A stretch of DNA of 64,000 nt from Pseudomonas sp. FP2196 (GCF_030687715.1 NZ_CP117445.1:2414501-2478500), one strand, 5' to 3'. Counted from the first letter of the stretch, positions 17,936-27,192 are shown. Numbers and translations: made by a program. The notes: a model not told the origin generated them from the sequence alone.

Positions 17936-18538
17936 ATGATCCTTCCCGAAATCCACGAATTCCTTGGCTGCCGCACACCCGACGCCTGGGTGCAGGCGGC
18001 ACTGGCCGATCAGGAAACCCTGCTGATCGACCACAAGAACTGCGAGTTCAAGGCCGCCAGCACCGCGCTGAGCCTGATAGCCAAGTACCATTCCCACGTC
18101 GATCTGATCAACATGATGTCGCGTCTGGCCCGGGAAGAACTGGTGCACCACGAACAGGTCATGCGCATCATGAAGCGCCGCAAGATCGAGCTGCGCCAAC
18201 TGCATGCCGGCCGATACGCGTCTGGTCTGCGCAAAGTGGTGCGCAGCCATGAGCCGGTGAAACTGGTGGATACGCTGGTGGTCGGCGCATTTATCGAAGC
18301 GCGCAGTTGCGAGCGGTTCGAAGCACTGGTGCCGCATTTGGATGAAGAACTCGGCAAGTTCTACTTTGGGCTGCTGAAAAGCGAGGCGCGGCATTTTCAG
18401 GGTTATCTGAAGCTGGCTTATCAATATGGCGATGCAAAAGACATCGCTCAGGTGATCGAGAAGGTGCGAGCGGCCGAGCAGGAACTGATCGAGTCGCCGG
18501 ATGAGGAATTCCGCTTCCATAGCGGCGTACCTGCCTGA
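17936..18538 (+). CDS. miaE: MiaE, tRNA 2-methylthio-N6-isopentenyladenosine hydroxylase
   Basis: Diiron oxygenase (200 aa) that hydroxylates the ms2i6A37 isopentenyl group of tRNA to ms2io6A, using O2. The N-terminus EIHEFLGCRTPDAWVQAAL and the carboxylate/His iron sites (EFKAA, REELVHHEQ, IEARSCERF, LLKSEARHFQGY) are characteristic of MiaE. A GTG at 17927 is an alternative start three codons earlier. A terminator follows. Sharing a promoter region with an Anr-regulated gene fits the oxygen dependence of the enzyme, but that link is my inference. Confidence 0.93.
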   Translation: MILPEIHEFLGCRTPDAWVQAALADQETLLIDHKNCEFKAASTALSLIAKYHSHVDLINMMSRLAREELVHHEQVMRIMKRRKIELRQLHAGRYASGLRKVVRSHEPVKLVDTLVVGAFIEARSCERFEALVPHLDEELGKFYFGLLKSEARHFQGYLKLAYQYGDAKDIAQVIEKVRAAEQELIESPDEEFRFHSGVPA

Positions 18539-18574
18539 GATTGTTAAAAACTCTTAAGAGTATGAAACATCACC

Positions 18575-18602
18575 GAAAACCGGCCCCAGTGGCCGGTTTT
18601 TG
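18575..18602 (+). terminator. Rho-independent terminator of miaE
   Basis: AAAACCGGCC/GGCCGGTTTTT stem with a CCAGT loop, 37 bp past the miaE stop. Confidence 0.9.
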
Positions 18603-18680
18603 CTGCCCGCTGTAAACGCCACAGCAATGTTTGCCGCCATAATGGCGCCCACTTCACACATGGCTTGGCAAATGGTCGTT

Positions 18681-19388
18681 ATGGATAACCTGGGTTTTGG
18701 CAAAGTCCTGCTGGTGGAAGACGATGAGCGCCTTGCCGCACTGATCGCGCATTTCCTCGAACAGCACGGCTACGAGGTGTGTACGGTGCATCGCGGTGAT
18801 CTGGCCGTGGCCGCGTTCCATGAGTTCAAACCGAAAGTGGTGGTGCTAGACCTGATGCTGCCGGGGCAGAGCGGTCTGCACGTGTGCCGGGAAATCCGCA
18901 GTGTGTCGGACACGCCGATCGTGATTCTGACCGCCAAGGAAGACGATCTCGACCACATTCTGGGCCTTGAGTCCGGTGCCGATGACTACGTAATCAAGCC
19001 GATCAAACCGCCGGTATTGCTGGCCCGATTGCGCGCGTTGCAGCGGCGGCAGGCGCCGGACAGTGGCGTGGTCAGTTCTCTGGAGTTCGGCCAGTTGAGC
19101 ATCGATCGCACTTGTCGCGAGGTACGCCTGGCGGGCGAGATCATCGAAATGACCACCATGGAATTCGAGCTGCTGTGGTTGCTGGCCAGTGCGGCCGGCA
19201 ATACGCTTTCACGCGATGACATCCTCAACCGCATGCGCGGCATTGCCTTCGATGGGCTGAACCGCAGCGTCGACGTGTACATCAGCAAATTGCGCAACAA
19301 GCTCAAGGACAACCCACGCGAACCGGTGTGCATCAAGACCGTGTGGGGCAAGGGCTATCTGTTCAATCCGTTTGCGTGGGAGCTGTAG
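18681..19388 (+). CDS. rstA: RstA-like OmpR-family response regulator
   Basis: 235 aa. The receiver domain covers residues 1-~120 with acidic pocket VEDDE and phospho-acceptor Asp57 (VVVLDLMLPG). The winged-helix DNA-binding domain lies at ~135-230 (ends TVWGKGYLFNPFAW). SGADDYVIKPIKPP in the receiver resembles RstA more than other OmpR members. The start MDNLGFGKV at 18681 matches the family; an open frame continues upstream without support. Its stop is directly followed by the rstB ATG. Probably membrane-stress or ion-responsive; targets unknown. Confidence 0.85.
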   Translation: MDNLGFGKVLLVEDDERLAALIAHFLEQHGYEVCTVHRGDLAVAAFHEFKPKVVVLDLMLPGQSGLHVCREIRSVSDTPIVILTAKEDDLDHILGLESGADDYVIKPIKPPVLLARLRALQRRQAPDSGVVSSLEFGQLSIDRTCREVRLAGEIIEMTTMEFELLWLLASAAGNTLSRDDILNRMRGIAFDGLNRSVDVYISKLRNKLKDNPREPVCIKTVWGKGYLFNPFAWEL

Positions 19389-20675
19389 ATGCTGCGGTTA
19401 TTTCTCGGTCTGTTTCTGGTAATGACGGTGGGGCTGGTGTTGGCTCTGCAGACGGTCGAGCGCACATTCGACGCGCTGCTCGATTATCAGATGGAGGATT
19501 ACAACCGCGAGGCGATGCGTGGGCAGGCCTGGACGCTGAGCGAGTTATTGCGTGGCCTCGACGGCCCGGCACGGGAAAAGCAGCTTGAGGCCATTCGCCC
19601 GCACTACGGCTCGGGGCTGGCGCTGGTTGACGCCGAACAACTGGGCTTGAGCGACAAGGAAAAAACCGCGCTGGCTCAAGGGCTGCTGGTGATCCGTGAC
19701 AAGTACACACACTACATCGGTTCAATTGATGGCGGCTCGCAATTGCTCAGTATCCGGCTCCCTGCCGAGCCTAGCCTGATGCCGTTTTACATTGCCGCGG
19801 CGTATCTGATGATCGCGGTGATGATCGGTTTCGTGCTGTTCTTCTGGGTGCGCCCGCACTGGCGAGATCTGGAAAAACTGCGGCTGGCCGCCGAGCGCTT
19901 CGGCGACAACGATTTGTCGGTGCGCATCAAGCTGTCAAAGCGCTCGAACATCCGCGATCTGGCCGAGCACTTCAATCTGATGGCTGCACGCATCGAAGGC
20001 CTGATCGCCAATCAGCGAGAACTCACTAACGCCGTGTCCCACGAACTGCGCACGCCGATTGCGCGGCTGTCGTTCGAGCTTGATCAGCTCAAACAGTCTC
20101 CGGACGCCAGCCAGAATCGCGAACTGATTGCCGATATGTACGCCGACCTTGGCGAGCTGGAAGAAATGGTCTCCGAACTGCTGACCTACGCCAGCCTTGA
20201 GCGCGGCGCCACGGTGATCAAGCGCGAGAACATTCAGGCGGCCAACTGGCTCGACAGCGTGGTCGGCAGTGTGGCGCTGGAGGCGGAAGCGGCGGGGGTG
20301 CAGTTGTTGATTGGCGATTGCCGGATCGAAACCGTACGTATCGAGCCACGGTTCATGGCACGGGCGGTGATCAACCTGCTGCGCAATGCGATTCGCTATG
20401 CCGAGCAGCGTGTGGAGGTGACGCTGGTGCGCACGGGTGAATACTACGAAGTGCGGGTCAACGATGACGGGCCGGGCGTGCCGGTGGATGGGCGGGAGAA
20501 GATCTTTGAACCGTTCTCGCGACTGGATGCCAGCCGGGATCGGCGTACCGGTGGTTTCGGCTTGGGGTTGGCGTTGGTGCGGCGGGTGTCGCAGTCCCAT
20601 GGCGGGCAGGTCGAGGTCGGCGACTCGCCTTGGGGCGGGGCGTCGTTTCGCATGACCTGGGCGCATCTGGATTGA
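19389..20675 (+). CDS. rstB: RstB-like sensor histidine kinase
   Basis: Inner-membrane kinase (428 aa): TM1 at ~3-20, a short periplasmic domain ~21-130, TM2 at ~133-153, HAMP (RPHWRDLEKLRLAAERFGDN), dimerisation helix with His218 (AVSHELRTPIARL), and an ATPase domain with N box (INLLRNAIRYA), DDGPGV and GGFGLGLAL. The HAMP opening and FEPFSRLDASRDR-TGGFGLGLA closely match E. coli RstB. The ATG abuts the rstA stop, so the pair is co-transcribed. Confidence 0.88.
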   Translation: MLRLFLGLFLVMTVGLVLALQTVERTFDALLDYQMEDYNREAMRGQAWTLSELLRGLDGPAREKQLEAIRPHYGSGLALVDAEQLGLSDKEKTALAQGLLVIRDKYTHYIGSIDGGSQLLSIRLPAEPSLMPFYIAAAYLMIAVMIGFVLFFWVRPHWRDLEKLRLAAERFGDNDLSVRIKLSKRSNIRDLAEHFNLMAARIEGLIANQRELTNAVSHELRTPIARLSFELDQLKQSPDASQNRELIADMYADLGELEEMVSELLTYASLERGATVIKRENIQAANWLDSVVGSVALEAEAAGVQLLIGDCRIETVRIEPRFMARAVINLLRNAIRYAEQRVEVTLVRTGEYYEVRVNDDGPGVPVDGREKIFEPFSRLDASRDRRTGGFGLGLALVRRVSQSHGGQVEVGDSPWGGASFRMTWAHLD

Positions 20676-20959
20676 TCGTCGTGGTCGGTTTCGGCGCTTT
20701 CGCGAGCATGCGCCCAGCCTTCGCCGAGCTGACGCCGCACCAGGTGCGCAGGTAATCGCCATCGCCAAACTGGCTGTTCAGCCCGCTGATCACCTTGCCA
20801 TAACGACCTTCATACAGCGGCAGATTGAAAGCCTGTGAAGGCTACAGCCAGGAACACACCCACCTCTGTAGGAGCTGCCGAAGGCTGCGATCTTTTGATT
20901 TTAAAGACCCGGATCAAAAGATCGCAGCGTGCCGCAGCTCCTGCAGGGGGACCGCTTGA
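20676..20959. other. Intergenic region with a gene-fragment-like frame and a REPIN
   Basis: On the minus strand, a frame at about 20840-20670 reads QAFNLPLYEGRYGK, then VISGLNSQFGDGDYLRTWCG, and has protein-like composition, but it is cut off upstream by a TAG and lacks a start. It may be the tail of a lost gene; I do not recognise the family. A GATCTTTTGAT-type REPIN fills 20867-20946. Confidence 0.35.
20867..20946. repeat. REPIN, GATCTTTTGAT family (copy 2)
   Basis: TGTAGGAGCTGCCGAAGGC...GATCTTTTGAT is paired with ATCAAAAGATCGCAG...CGCAGCTCCTGCAG across an AT-rich spacer. Confidence 0.85.
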
Positions 20960-21448
20960 TTAGCCGGTCAGGCCGAGGCGTTCATGCCACTGGGCGATGG
21001 ACTCTTCGGGATAGACATCGAATGACTGATCCTTGGGTTTGGTCTCGACTTCGACCCAAGGGGCTTTCGACCCCAGCATCAGATGCGTGTGTTCCGGCGG
21101 CACTGGCAATGGCGTGTCAATGGCCGAGGCGAAAGGATGGATCAGCTCTGGCCACTCCGGGCTGAACAGCCACAAACCGCTGCCGCACAGTGAACAGAAA
21201 TGCCGTTCTGCGGTGCTGCGATGGGCACGTTTTTCGCCGTCGTCCTTCATCCGTGCGTGATAGATGCTGATGTGTTTGCGCCCGCGAACCTTGAGGCTGG
21301 TCGCGTCGCCGCCGAGGTTGATCGCATAGCCGCCACCGCCCTGGGTCTTGCGGCAGATCGAGCAATAGCAGCGTTGATAAGGGTAGGGGTGGGCGCTGGT
21401 GAGGCTGAACGAAACCTCGCCGCAATGGCAGGAGCCTTCGAGGTGCAT
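20960..21448 (-). CDS. GFA family (CENP-V/GFA domain) zinc protein
   Basis: 162 aa of the glutathione-dependent formaldehyde-activating enzyme (GFA) fold. Zinc-ligand cysteines are visible in the first motif, GSCHCGEVSF (Cys7, Cys9), in CYCSICRKTQGGG (~27-32), and in HFCSLCGSGLW (~84-90). Family annotation often says 'formaldehyde activation', but most members have no proven activity, so I make no enzymatic claim. The start has GGAGAGC upstream. It is divergent from the glutaminase gene. Confidence 0.88.
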   Translation of the reverse strand: MHLEGSCHCGEVSFSLTSAHPYPYQRCYCSICRKTQGGGGYAINLGGDATSLKVRGRKHISIYHARMKDDGEKRAHRSTAERHFCSLCGSGLWLFSPEWPELIHPFASAIDTPLPVPPEHTHLMLGSKAPWVEVETKPKDQSFDVYPEESIAQWHERLGLTG

Positions 21449-21587
21449 GGGTGCTCTCCGTTAGCAAAGATGTCCGCTTCAGCCTAGAACATTTAGCTCG
21501 ACACCCGCCGGTGTGATTCGACCCGCGTCGGCAGCGTCTAGCCCCAGTGTCCCCGCAATCCCATGGGGCGAGACTTCGGAACCCGGC

Positions 21588-22496
21588 ATGCAAGCGCTGT
21601 TGAACGAGATCCTGGACGCTGTCCGGCCCCTGATTGGCCAGGGCAAAGTGGCTGACTATATTCCTGCCCTCGGCACCGTGCCGGCCAATCAGTTGGGCAT
21701 CGCCGTATATGGCAACGACGGCGAGATGTATTTTGCCGGCGATGCCGAGACGCCGTTCTCGGTGCAGAGTATTTCCAAGGTGTTCAGCCTGGTGCAGGCC
21801 ATCGATCACTCTGGCGAAGCGATCTGGGAACGCCTCGGCCATGAGCCATCCGGGCAGCCGTTCAACTCGCTGGTGCAACTGGAGTTCGAGCGTGGCCGAC
21901 CGCGTAATCCGTTCATCAATGCCGGTGCGCTGGTAATCTGCGACATCAACCAGTCGCGCTTCGCCGCACCGACCCTGTCGATGCGTGATTTTGTCCGGCG
22001 CCTGTCGGGCAATCCACAAGTCATGATCGACGCCAAGGTCGCTGATTCCGAGTATCAGCACCGTGCGCGCAACGCGGCGATGGCGTACCTGATGCAGTCT
22101 TTCGGTAATTTCCACAACGACGTCGAGTCGGTTCTGCGCAGCTATTTCAGCCATTGCGCGCTGCGCATGAACTGCATTGATCTGGCCCGGGCGTTCTGCT
22201 TTCTGGCCAACGACGGTTTCTGCAAACACAGTGGCGAACAGATTCTGACGCGCCGCCAGACCCAGCAGGTCAACTCGATCATGGCCACCAGCGGACTGTA
22301 TGACGAGGCGGGCAACTTCGCCTATCGCGTCGGATTGCCGGGCAAGAGTGGCGTCGGCGGCGGGATCGTCGCGGTGGTGCCGGGGCAGTTCACTGTGTGC
22401 GTGTGGTCGCCGGAGTTGAATGCTGCGGGTAATTCGCTGGCAGGGATGGCGGCGCTGGAGATGCTCAGTTCGCGGATTGGTTGGTCGGTGTTCTGA
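21588..22496 (+). CDS. glsA: Glutaminase A
   Basis: Serine-dependent glutaminase (302 aa) converting glutamine to glutamate and ammonia. The beta-lactamase-like fold has active-site SxxK in [13 protein letters not shown] (~62-74), followed by NAGALVICD and [15 protein letters not shown]; the terminal [18 protein letters not shown] is the family hallmark. The start MQALLNEIL at 21588 gives the normal length of 302; the longer in-frame extension is not family-like. It is followed by a REPIN, then a ProA-like dehydrogenase. Confidence 0.95.
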   Translation: MQALLNEILDAVRPLIGQGKVADYIPALGTVPANQLGIAVYGNDGEMYFAGDAETPFSVQSISKVFSLVQAIDHSGEAIWERLGHEPSGQPFNSLVQLEFERGRPRNPFINAGALVICDINQSRFAAPTLSMRDFVRRLSGNPQVMIDAKVADSEYQHRARNAAMAYLMQSFGNFHNDVESVLRSYFSHCALRMNCIDLARAFCFLANDGFCKHSGEQILTRRQTQQVNSIMATSGLYDEAGNFAYRVGLPGKSGVGGGIVAVVPGQFTVCVWSPELNAAGNSLAGMAALEMLSSRIGWSVF

Positions 22497-22521
22497 CCCG
22501 ATCAGACGAACACCACAAAAC

Positions 22522-22618
22522 CCTGTGAGAGCAGGCTTGCCAGCGATGGCGGCGGATCAGGCAACGACAATGTTGAATGTGCCGGCCTCATCGCTCCCAA
22601 GCCAGCTCCCACAGGGAT
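22522..22618. repeat. REPIN, GCTGGCAAGCCAGC family
   Basis: GAGCAGGCTTGCCAGCGATGG and TCGCTCCCAAGCCAGCTCCCACAGG face each other between glsA and the ProA-like gene. Confidence 0.75.
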
Positions 22619-22697
22619 AGCGGTGTTTGCGGAAGGTGTATTTCAGCGAAGAATCCTATACATTTTCCGCCCGCCCTCTGCATGGTGAATCCGCTTC

Positions 22698-24200
22698 ATG
22701 TCTCTTGCGCTCGAACGTCTGGTTGCTGGCACGCCGATCCCTTTCGCTGGTAACCGCGTCACCGTGGTCAGCCCCGAACTGGCCGCGCGCTTTCAGCCCG
22801 GTGACCACCTGCTGGTTGAGCAGGTGAGTGGCGAGCTGTTGCTGATTCCGGTCGCCGATCAACAAGCGGCCTCTGTGGCGATCGAACGTGCGGCGGCGGC
22901 ATTTACCGCGCTGTCGGCGGTGTCCGATGAGGCGATCAGTCAATTCTTCGATCTGTTCGCGCAGCGCCTGGAAACACCGGATTGCTGGGCACAGATTGAA
23001 GCCGCCAATCTCGCCGATATCGAGCGGGCCAAGGCGCGCGGGCGTTCCACTACACGTCTGCTCGCCGACGCGCGCATGCGCCGCGACATGATTGCCGGCC
23101 TGCGCGCCTGGAGTGACGCGCCGGCGACGCGCGGCAAAGTCATCAGCAGCGTCGAACACGACGGCTGGAAGGTCGAGCAAGTGGTTTCGCCGCTGGGGAT
23201 TGTTGCGTTTGTCTTTGAAGGTCGCCCGAATGTGTTTGCCGATGCGGCCGGTGTCTTGCGCACCGGTAACACGGCGGTGCTACGGATTGGCAGCGATGCG
23301 CTGGGCACGGCGCAAGCCATCGTCACGCACGCGCTGAACCCGGCGCTGGTCGATGCCGGTCTGCCGGCGGGGGCGGTGTCGTTGGTGGAGAGCGTCAATC
23401 ACGCCGCCGGTTGGGCGATGTTTGCCGATCGGCGCTTGTCGCTGGCGGTGGCCCGCGGGTCGGGGCGTGCGGTCAGTCAGCTGGGCAGCATTGCTCAGCA
23501 GGCCGGCACTGCGGTTAGCCTGCATGGCACCGGTGGCGCGTGGTTGATTGCCGATCGTGAGGCTGATGCCAAACGCTTTGCGGCGGTGGTACGCAACTCG
23601 CTGGATCGCAAAGTCTGCAACACCCTGAATGTCTGCCTGATTCAGCGCGAGCGCGCCGCCGAGCTGGTTCCGTTGTTCCTCGATGCATTGCAGCAGGCCG
23701 GCACCGCGCGCGGCCAGGGCTGCAAATTGCATATCGTCGAAGGCAGCGAAAGTTGCCTGCCCGCTGAATGGCAGAACGCGACGGTCGAGGTCTATCGCGC
23801 CGAGGGTTATCAGACCGAAGCACTGGCCGAACCGCTGGCAGAGTCGGAGCTGGGTCGCGAGTGGGAATGGGAGGAAACCCCGGAAGTCAGCCTGATGATC
23901 GTTGACGATCTGGATCAGGCCATTGCGCTGTTCAACCGCTACAGCCCGCAATTCACCGTGTCGTTGATCAGCGAAGAGGCGCAGGTTCAGGAGCGGTTCT
24001 ATAACGCGGTGAATGCGCCGTTCGTGGGTAATGGCATTACCCGCTGGGTCGACGGGCAGTACGCGTTGAACAAGCCTGAGCTGGGGCTTTCGAACTGGGA
24101 GAGTGGGCGGTTGTTTGCGCGCAGTGCGATTTTGTCTGGCGATGGTGTATTCACCGTACGCAGCCGTATGACCCAGATCGATCTCACCGTAAAACGCTGA
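22698..24200 (+). CDS. ProA-like aldehyde dehydrogenase
   Basis: 500 aa of the aldehyde dehydrogenase superfamily. The closest family by eye is glutamate-5-semialdehyde dehydrogenase (ProA): FEGRPNVFADAAGVLRTGNTA at ~175-195 parallels the ProA nucleotide region, and the catalytic Cys lies in RKVCNTLNVCLI (~307). The protein is ~80 residues longer than classical ProA, and C-terminal motifs (GNGITRWVDGQYALNKPELG) differ, so it may act on another acyl-phosphate or semialdehyde. It lies downstream of glsA, which makes glutamate, but a REPIN separates the two. Confidence 0.75.
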   Translation: MSLALERLVAGTPIPFAGNRVTVVSPELAARFQPGDHLLVEQVSGELLLIPVADQQAASVAIERAAAAFTALSAVSDEAISQFFDLFAQRLETPDCWAQIEAANLADIERAKARGRSTTRLLADARMRRDMIAGLRAWSDAPATRGKVISSVEHDGWKVEQVVSPLGIVAFVFEGRPNVFADAAGVLRTGNTAVLRIGSDALGTAQAIVTHALNPALVDAGLPAGAVSLVESVNHAAGWAMFADRRLSLAVARGSGRAVSQLGSIAQQAGTAVSLHGTGGAWLIADREADAKRFAAVVRNSLDRKVCNTLNVCLIQRERAAELVPLFLDALQQAGTARGQGCKLHIVEGSESCLPAEWQNATVEVYRAEGYQTEALAEPLAESELGREWEWEETPEVSLMIVDDLDQAIALFNRYSPQFTVSLISEEAQVQERFYNAVNAPFVGNGITRWVDGQYALNKPELGLSNWESGRLFARSAILSGDGVFTVRSRMTQIDLTVKR

Positions 24201-24352
24201 CCCGCGATAACACAGAGATGGCTTTTTGCAGGGCCCCGATGGACTGCGCAGCAGTCCCCATCTCTTGGGGCCGCTTCGCGACCCATCGGAGCGGTGCGAC
24301 GTCTCGCTAAATCCCCTCGCCGCAGGTTCTTCTTCAGTTCAGCGGATTTTGA
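24201..24352. repeat. Degenerate palindromic repeats, CCCCGATGG type
   Basis: CCCCGATGGACTGCGCAGCAGTCCCCATC...GGGGCCGCTTCGCGACCCATCGGAGC and a CTAAATCCCCTCGCCGCAGG end recall the TTTATCCCCGATGGG repeat family seen at 31685 and 32316. It lies between convergent genes and probably serves as a hairpin terminator region. Confidence 0.5.
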
Positions 24353-25012
24353 TCAGGCAGCGTCAGCCGTTTTTGCCTGAACTGCGCAAGCCGCCGGTTG
24401 TTCGGCCAGCGGCACAAAGGTGCGGCGGTCCGAGGACAGCGCATCGATCGAGCCAGTCTCGATGTCATACACCCAGCCATGCAGATTCAGCAGACCTTTC
24501 TCCTGGGCCAGACGCACACTCGGATGGGTCTGGATATTCGCCAACTGCGCGATCACGTTTTCGCGCACCATCGAACTCAATTTCGCCGCGTCGTTGGCAT
24601 GCGGCCGCGCTTCATTCACTACTTTTGCCGACTCGGCATGCTGTAGCCAGCCACTGACAGCGGGCAGGTGATCCATGCATTTGCACTTCGCAATCGCCGT
24701 CATCGCGCCGCAATCGGAGTGTCCGCAGATCACAATGTCCGTCACGCCAAGCACCGCCACCGCATATTCCACCGTCGCCGACACCCCGCCCGGATGAGGA
24801 CTGTAGGACGGCACGATATTGCCGGCGTTGCGGATCACAAACAGCTCGCCGGGTTCTTGCTGGGTCAGCAGTTCCGGCACCACGCGGCTGTCGGAGCAGG
24901 TAATGAACAAGGTGCCGGGTTGCTGGGTGGTAGCCAGGTGTTTGAACAGTTCGGTGCGTTTCGGGAAGGCTTCGTTCTGAAATTTCAGGAAACCGTCGAT
25001 CAGGGCTTTCAT
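24353..25012 (-). CDS. cynT: Beta-carbonic anhydrase of the cyanate locus
   Basis: 219 aa. Zinc ligands are Cys39 (ITCSDSRVV), His98 and Cys101 ([11 protein letters not shown]), with the Asp41/Arg43 dyad. It supplies bicarbonate, which cyanase needs as co-substrate, and prevents its depletion as CO2. It lies 60 bp after cynS on the same strand, giving the order cynS-cynT; E. coli has cynTSX. No cynX transporter is present. The C-terminal tail is alanine-rich and variable. Confidence 0.92.
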   Translation of the reverse strand: MKALIDGFLKFQNEAFPKRTELFKHLATTQQPGTLFITCSDSRVVPELLTQQEPGELFVIRNAGNIVPSYSPHPGGVSATVEYAVAVLGVTDIVICGHSDCGAMTAIAKCKCMDHLPAVSGWLQHAESAKVVNEARPHANDAAKLSSMVRENVIAQLANIQTHPSVRLAQEKGLLNLHGWVYDIETGSIDALSSDRRTFVPLAEQPAACAVQAKTADAA

Positions 25013-25072
25013 GGGCGTGTCCTCTTCAATGGAGATCGGTGGGCCCGCACGCGGGGTACGGGCCGGGGCACA

Positions 25073-25540
25073 TCAGAACGGACGCAGGGGCAGGAACTTG
25101 CCGTCGAGGGTGACCACGGCGCGGGAACCGCCTTCCGGGTCTTCGACTTTCTTGATGTCCAGTTTGAAATTGATAGCGCTGATGATGCCGTCGCCGAATT
25201 GCTCGTGAACCAAGGCTTTGAGGGTGGTGCCGTAGATCTGGATCATCTCGTGGAAGCGGTAGATGGTCGGGTCGGTCGGCACGCCGCTGAGGCTGCCACG
25301 CAACGGGATGATCTGGAGGGCGGCGACGTCAGCGGCGTCCAGTTCCAGCTTGTCGCCCACTACTTGGGCGGCGTTTTCCGGCAGGGGGTGCTGGCCGAGC
25401 AGGGCGGCGGTGACAAAGGCCAGGCTTAGGCCGGTGCCGTCGGCGAGATCCTGCCACGACAGGTTTTTGCCTGCCTTCGCATCGAGAACACGGGTGGTCA
25501 GGGCCAGGCTGTTGTCGTTGTAGGCGTGGGACTGTTGCAT
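25073..25540 (-). CDS. cynS: Cyanase (cyanate hydratase)
   Basis: CynS (155 aa) converts cyanate and bicarbonate to ammonia and CO2 via carbamate. The catalytic residues align with the E. coli enzyme at one position earlier: Arg95 and Glu98 (PTIYRFHEM) and Ser121 ([10 protein letters not shown]). The N-terminal helical domain resembles a DNA-binding fold, as in all cyanases. Length is normal. AAAGGAG lies before the ATG. First gene of the unit, divergent from cynR with a 120-bp control region. Confidence 0.97.
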   Translation of the reverse strand: MQQSHAYNDNSLALTTRVLDAKAGKNLSWQDLADGTGLSLAFVTAALLGQHPLPENAAQVVGDKLELDAADVAALQIIPLRGSLSGVPTDPTIYRFHEMIQIYGTTLKALVHEQFGDGIISAINFKLDIKKVEDPEGGSRAVVTLDGKFLPLRPF

Positions 25541-25660
25541 GGTGTCACTCCTTTCGGGGGTTGGCTTGCTGTGTGGGATTCATCTTCTGCCGATTGATCC
25601 ATAGCGTCCAAGATCCATATACAATGCTTCGCATAAGCCTTGCCTATAGATGGTGTGCCC
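25541..25660. promoter_or_regulatory. cynS-cynR divergent control region
   Basis: 120 bp between divergent starts. It contains short dyads, such as ATGC-TTC-GCAT at ~25624-25634, and an AT-rich ATCCATATACAATG stretch, as expected for a LysR-type operator overlapping both promoters. The exact CynR site was not determined. Confidence 0.5.
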
Positions 25661-26545
25661 ATGCTGTTGCGACATTTGCGTTATCTGCTGGCCGTTGCCG
25701 ATCACGGCGGTTTTACTCGCGCGGCCGAGGCGCTGCACGTGTCGCAGCCGACCCTGTCGCAACAGATTCGCCAACTGGAAGAAACCCTCGGTGTGATCCT
25801 GTTTGATCGCACCTCGCGGACGGTAAAGCCCACCGATGCCGGTGCGGCCTACATCGAATGCGCGCGGCGTGTGTTGGTCGAGTTGGAAGCGGGCAAGCGC
25901 GCGCTGCATGACGTGAAGGATTTGTCCCGTGGCACCTTGCGTCTGGCCATGACGCCGACGTTCATGGCTTATCTGGTCGGGCCGTTAGTGCGCGACTATG
26001 CAGCGCGGTTTCCGGGGATTCATCTGCAGATCTTCGAGTTGTCGATGGACGACATTGAGGCAGGGCTTGCGGATGACTCGCTGGATATCGCGATTGCGTT
26101 TAATCCGGTGCGCAGCCCGGACATCGAGTGCATTCCGGCGTTTGTCGAGACGCTGGGGGTGATGATCGGGCGCGAGCATCCGTTATACGACAGCACGGCG
26201 GTGCTGACCTCGGATGACGTTGCGCAACTGGATTTTGCGCTGCTGGCGCCGGACTTCATCACGCGGCTATCGGTGGATGAGTATTTCCGTCAGCACGGGA
26301 TCACGCCCAAAGTGCGTATTGAGGTGAACTCGGTGAGTACTTTGCTGGAGGTGGTTCGGCATTCGCCGATGGCGACGATGTTGCCGCAGGCGATTGCGAC
26401 TGAAGATCGGGCATTGCGCAGGCTACGGGTCGACAGTGAAGCGCCACAGCGCGGGGCGGCGTTGTTGCGGCGCAAGAATAATTATCACAGTGCGGCGGCG
26501 CTGGCGTTCATGAACCTCGTCCTCGAAACACCTACCCCCTTGTAG
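25661..26545 (+). CDS. cynR: CynR-like LysR regulator
   Basis: LysR-type regulator (294 aa). The N-terminal HTH is at residues ~15-40 (GGFTRAAEALHVSQPTLSQQIRQLE), followed by the co-inducer domain. It is divergent from cynS-cynT, the E. coli arrangement, and its sequence fits CynR, so cyanate is the probable inducer. The ATG at 25661 starts the conserved MLLRHLRYLLAVA. Its stop codon is the TAG inside the TGTAGGAG end of a REPIN, which suggests that the element inserted into and replaced the original 3' end. Confidence 0.9.
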   Translation: MLLRHLRYLLAVADHGGFTRAAEALHVSQPTLSQQIRQLEETLGVILFDRTSRTVKPTDAGAAYIECARRVLVELEAGKRALHDVKDLSRGTLRLAMTPTFMAYLVGPLVRDYAARFPGIHLQIFELSMDDIEAGLADDSLDIAIAFNPVRSPDIECIPAFVETLGVMIGREHPLYDSTAVLTSDDVAQLDFALLAPDFITRLSVDEYFRQHGITPKVRIEVNSVSTLLEVVRHSPMATMLPQAIATEDRALRRLRVDSEAPQRGAALLRRKNNYHSAAALAFMNLVLETPTPL

Positions 26546-26620
26546 GAGCCGCCGAAGGCCGCGATCTTTTGATCTTTAAAAACAACATCAAAAGATCGCT
26601 GTCTGCGGCAGTTCCTACAG
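26541..26620. repeat. REPIN, GATCTTTTGAT family (copy 3)
   Basis: TGTAGGAGCCGCCGAAGGC...GATCTTTTGAT and ATCAAAAGATCGCTG...GCAGTTCCTACAG are paired. It overlaps the last codons of cynR. Confidence 0.85.
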
Positions 26621-26630
26621 TAGCGGCGAT

Positions 26631-26669
26631 AAAAAAGGGCCTGCTTCTTATAAGGAAGCAGGCCCTTTC
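26631..26669 (-). terminator. Rho-independent terminator, possibly bidirectional
   Basis: AAAGGGCCTGCTTCTT and AAGGAAGCAGGCCCTTT arms with an A run on the left, which is a T run for the minus-strand gene at 26688-27017. Confidence 0.9.
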
Positions 26670-26687
26670 AATTATTGAAGTTGTAAA

Positions 26688-27017
26688 TCAGCAGAACCGA
26701 TCAATCACCCGAACTTCATTCTTGTTCTGCATCGAGTCCCACGCCTGTTTCAGCGTCTGCAGAACATTACCGATGAAGTCCTTGTCGGCCGCGGCTTTCT
26801 TGCCAACATAACCGTGGCCGCGGCGGTACATCTTCAGGCGGGCCAGCAGGTTCTGATTGTTGCGGTCGAACTCTTCTTCGCCAGCGTGAGGCGCCAGGCA
26901 GTCGATATGCACCTGCCCCGACTTGCTGATCCACAGAATATGACTGTCGTGGCTGTCTTTTTGCGCAGCGAACATACGAGCCAGTTCTTCGATAGTGGGT
27001 TGATTGTTCAGATTCAT
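26688..27017 (-). CDS. Conserved hypothetical protein, 109 aa
   Basis: Not recognised. The protein is soluble and charged, with no signal peptide or membrane segment. It opens MNLNNQPTIEELARMFAAQKD, has a central ILWISKSGQVHIDCLAP beta-like patch, then RLKMYRRGHGYVGKKAA and a helical tail ending in DRFC. AAGGGGC precedes the ATG and a strong terminator follows the stop, so it is very probably a real gene. Confidence 0.65.
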   Translation of the reverse strand: MNLNNQPTIEELARMFAAQKDSHDSHILWISKSGQVHIDCLAPHAGEEEFDRNNQNLLARLKMYRRGHGYVGKKAAADKDFIGNVLQTLKQAWDSMQNKNEVRVIDRFC

Positions 27018-27192
27018 GATTTTGCCCCTTGACCAGTCTGGTGATCTTTCAAAGTTGATTCGCTAATACAGGTAGCCCATCGGTTAGTTGATCCCTGGCA
27101 CCGAAACCAGGACGTCAGCGCTCGCCCGTGTGAAGTACGGGGTCGTGCATCTGTTGCATGTAGTCGTGTTGAATAACTGCTACGCAATAGCG
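27018..27192. other. Intergenic, nothing recognised
   Basis: A 175-bp stretch, AT-richer than its surroundings, with open frames on both strands but no supported start or motif. Confidence 0.4.

Noticed and set aside
17777..18520. N-terminal extension of the universal stress protein
   Set aside because: The extra frame runs antisense through miaE and its promoter. The conserved UspA start is at 17776 with a ribosome binding site and a promoter.
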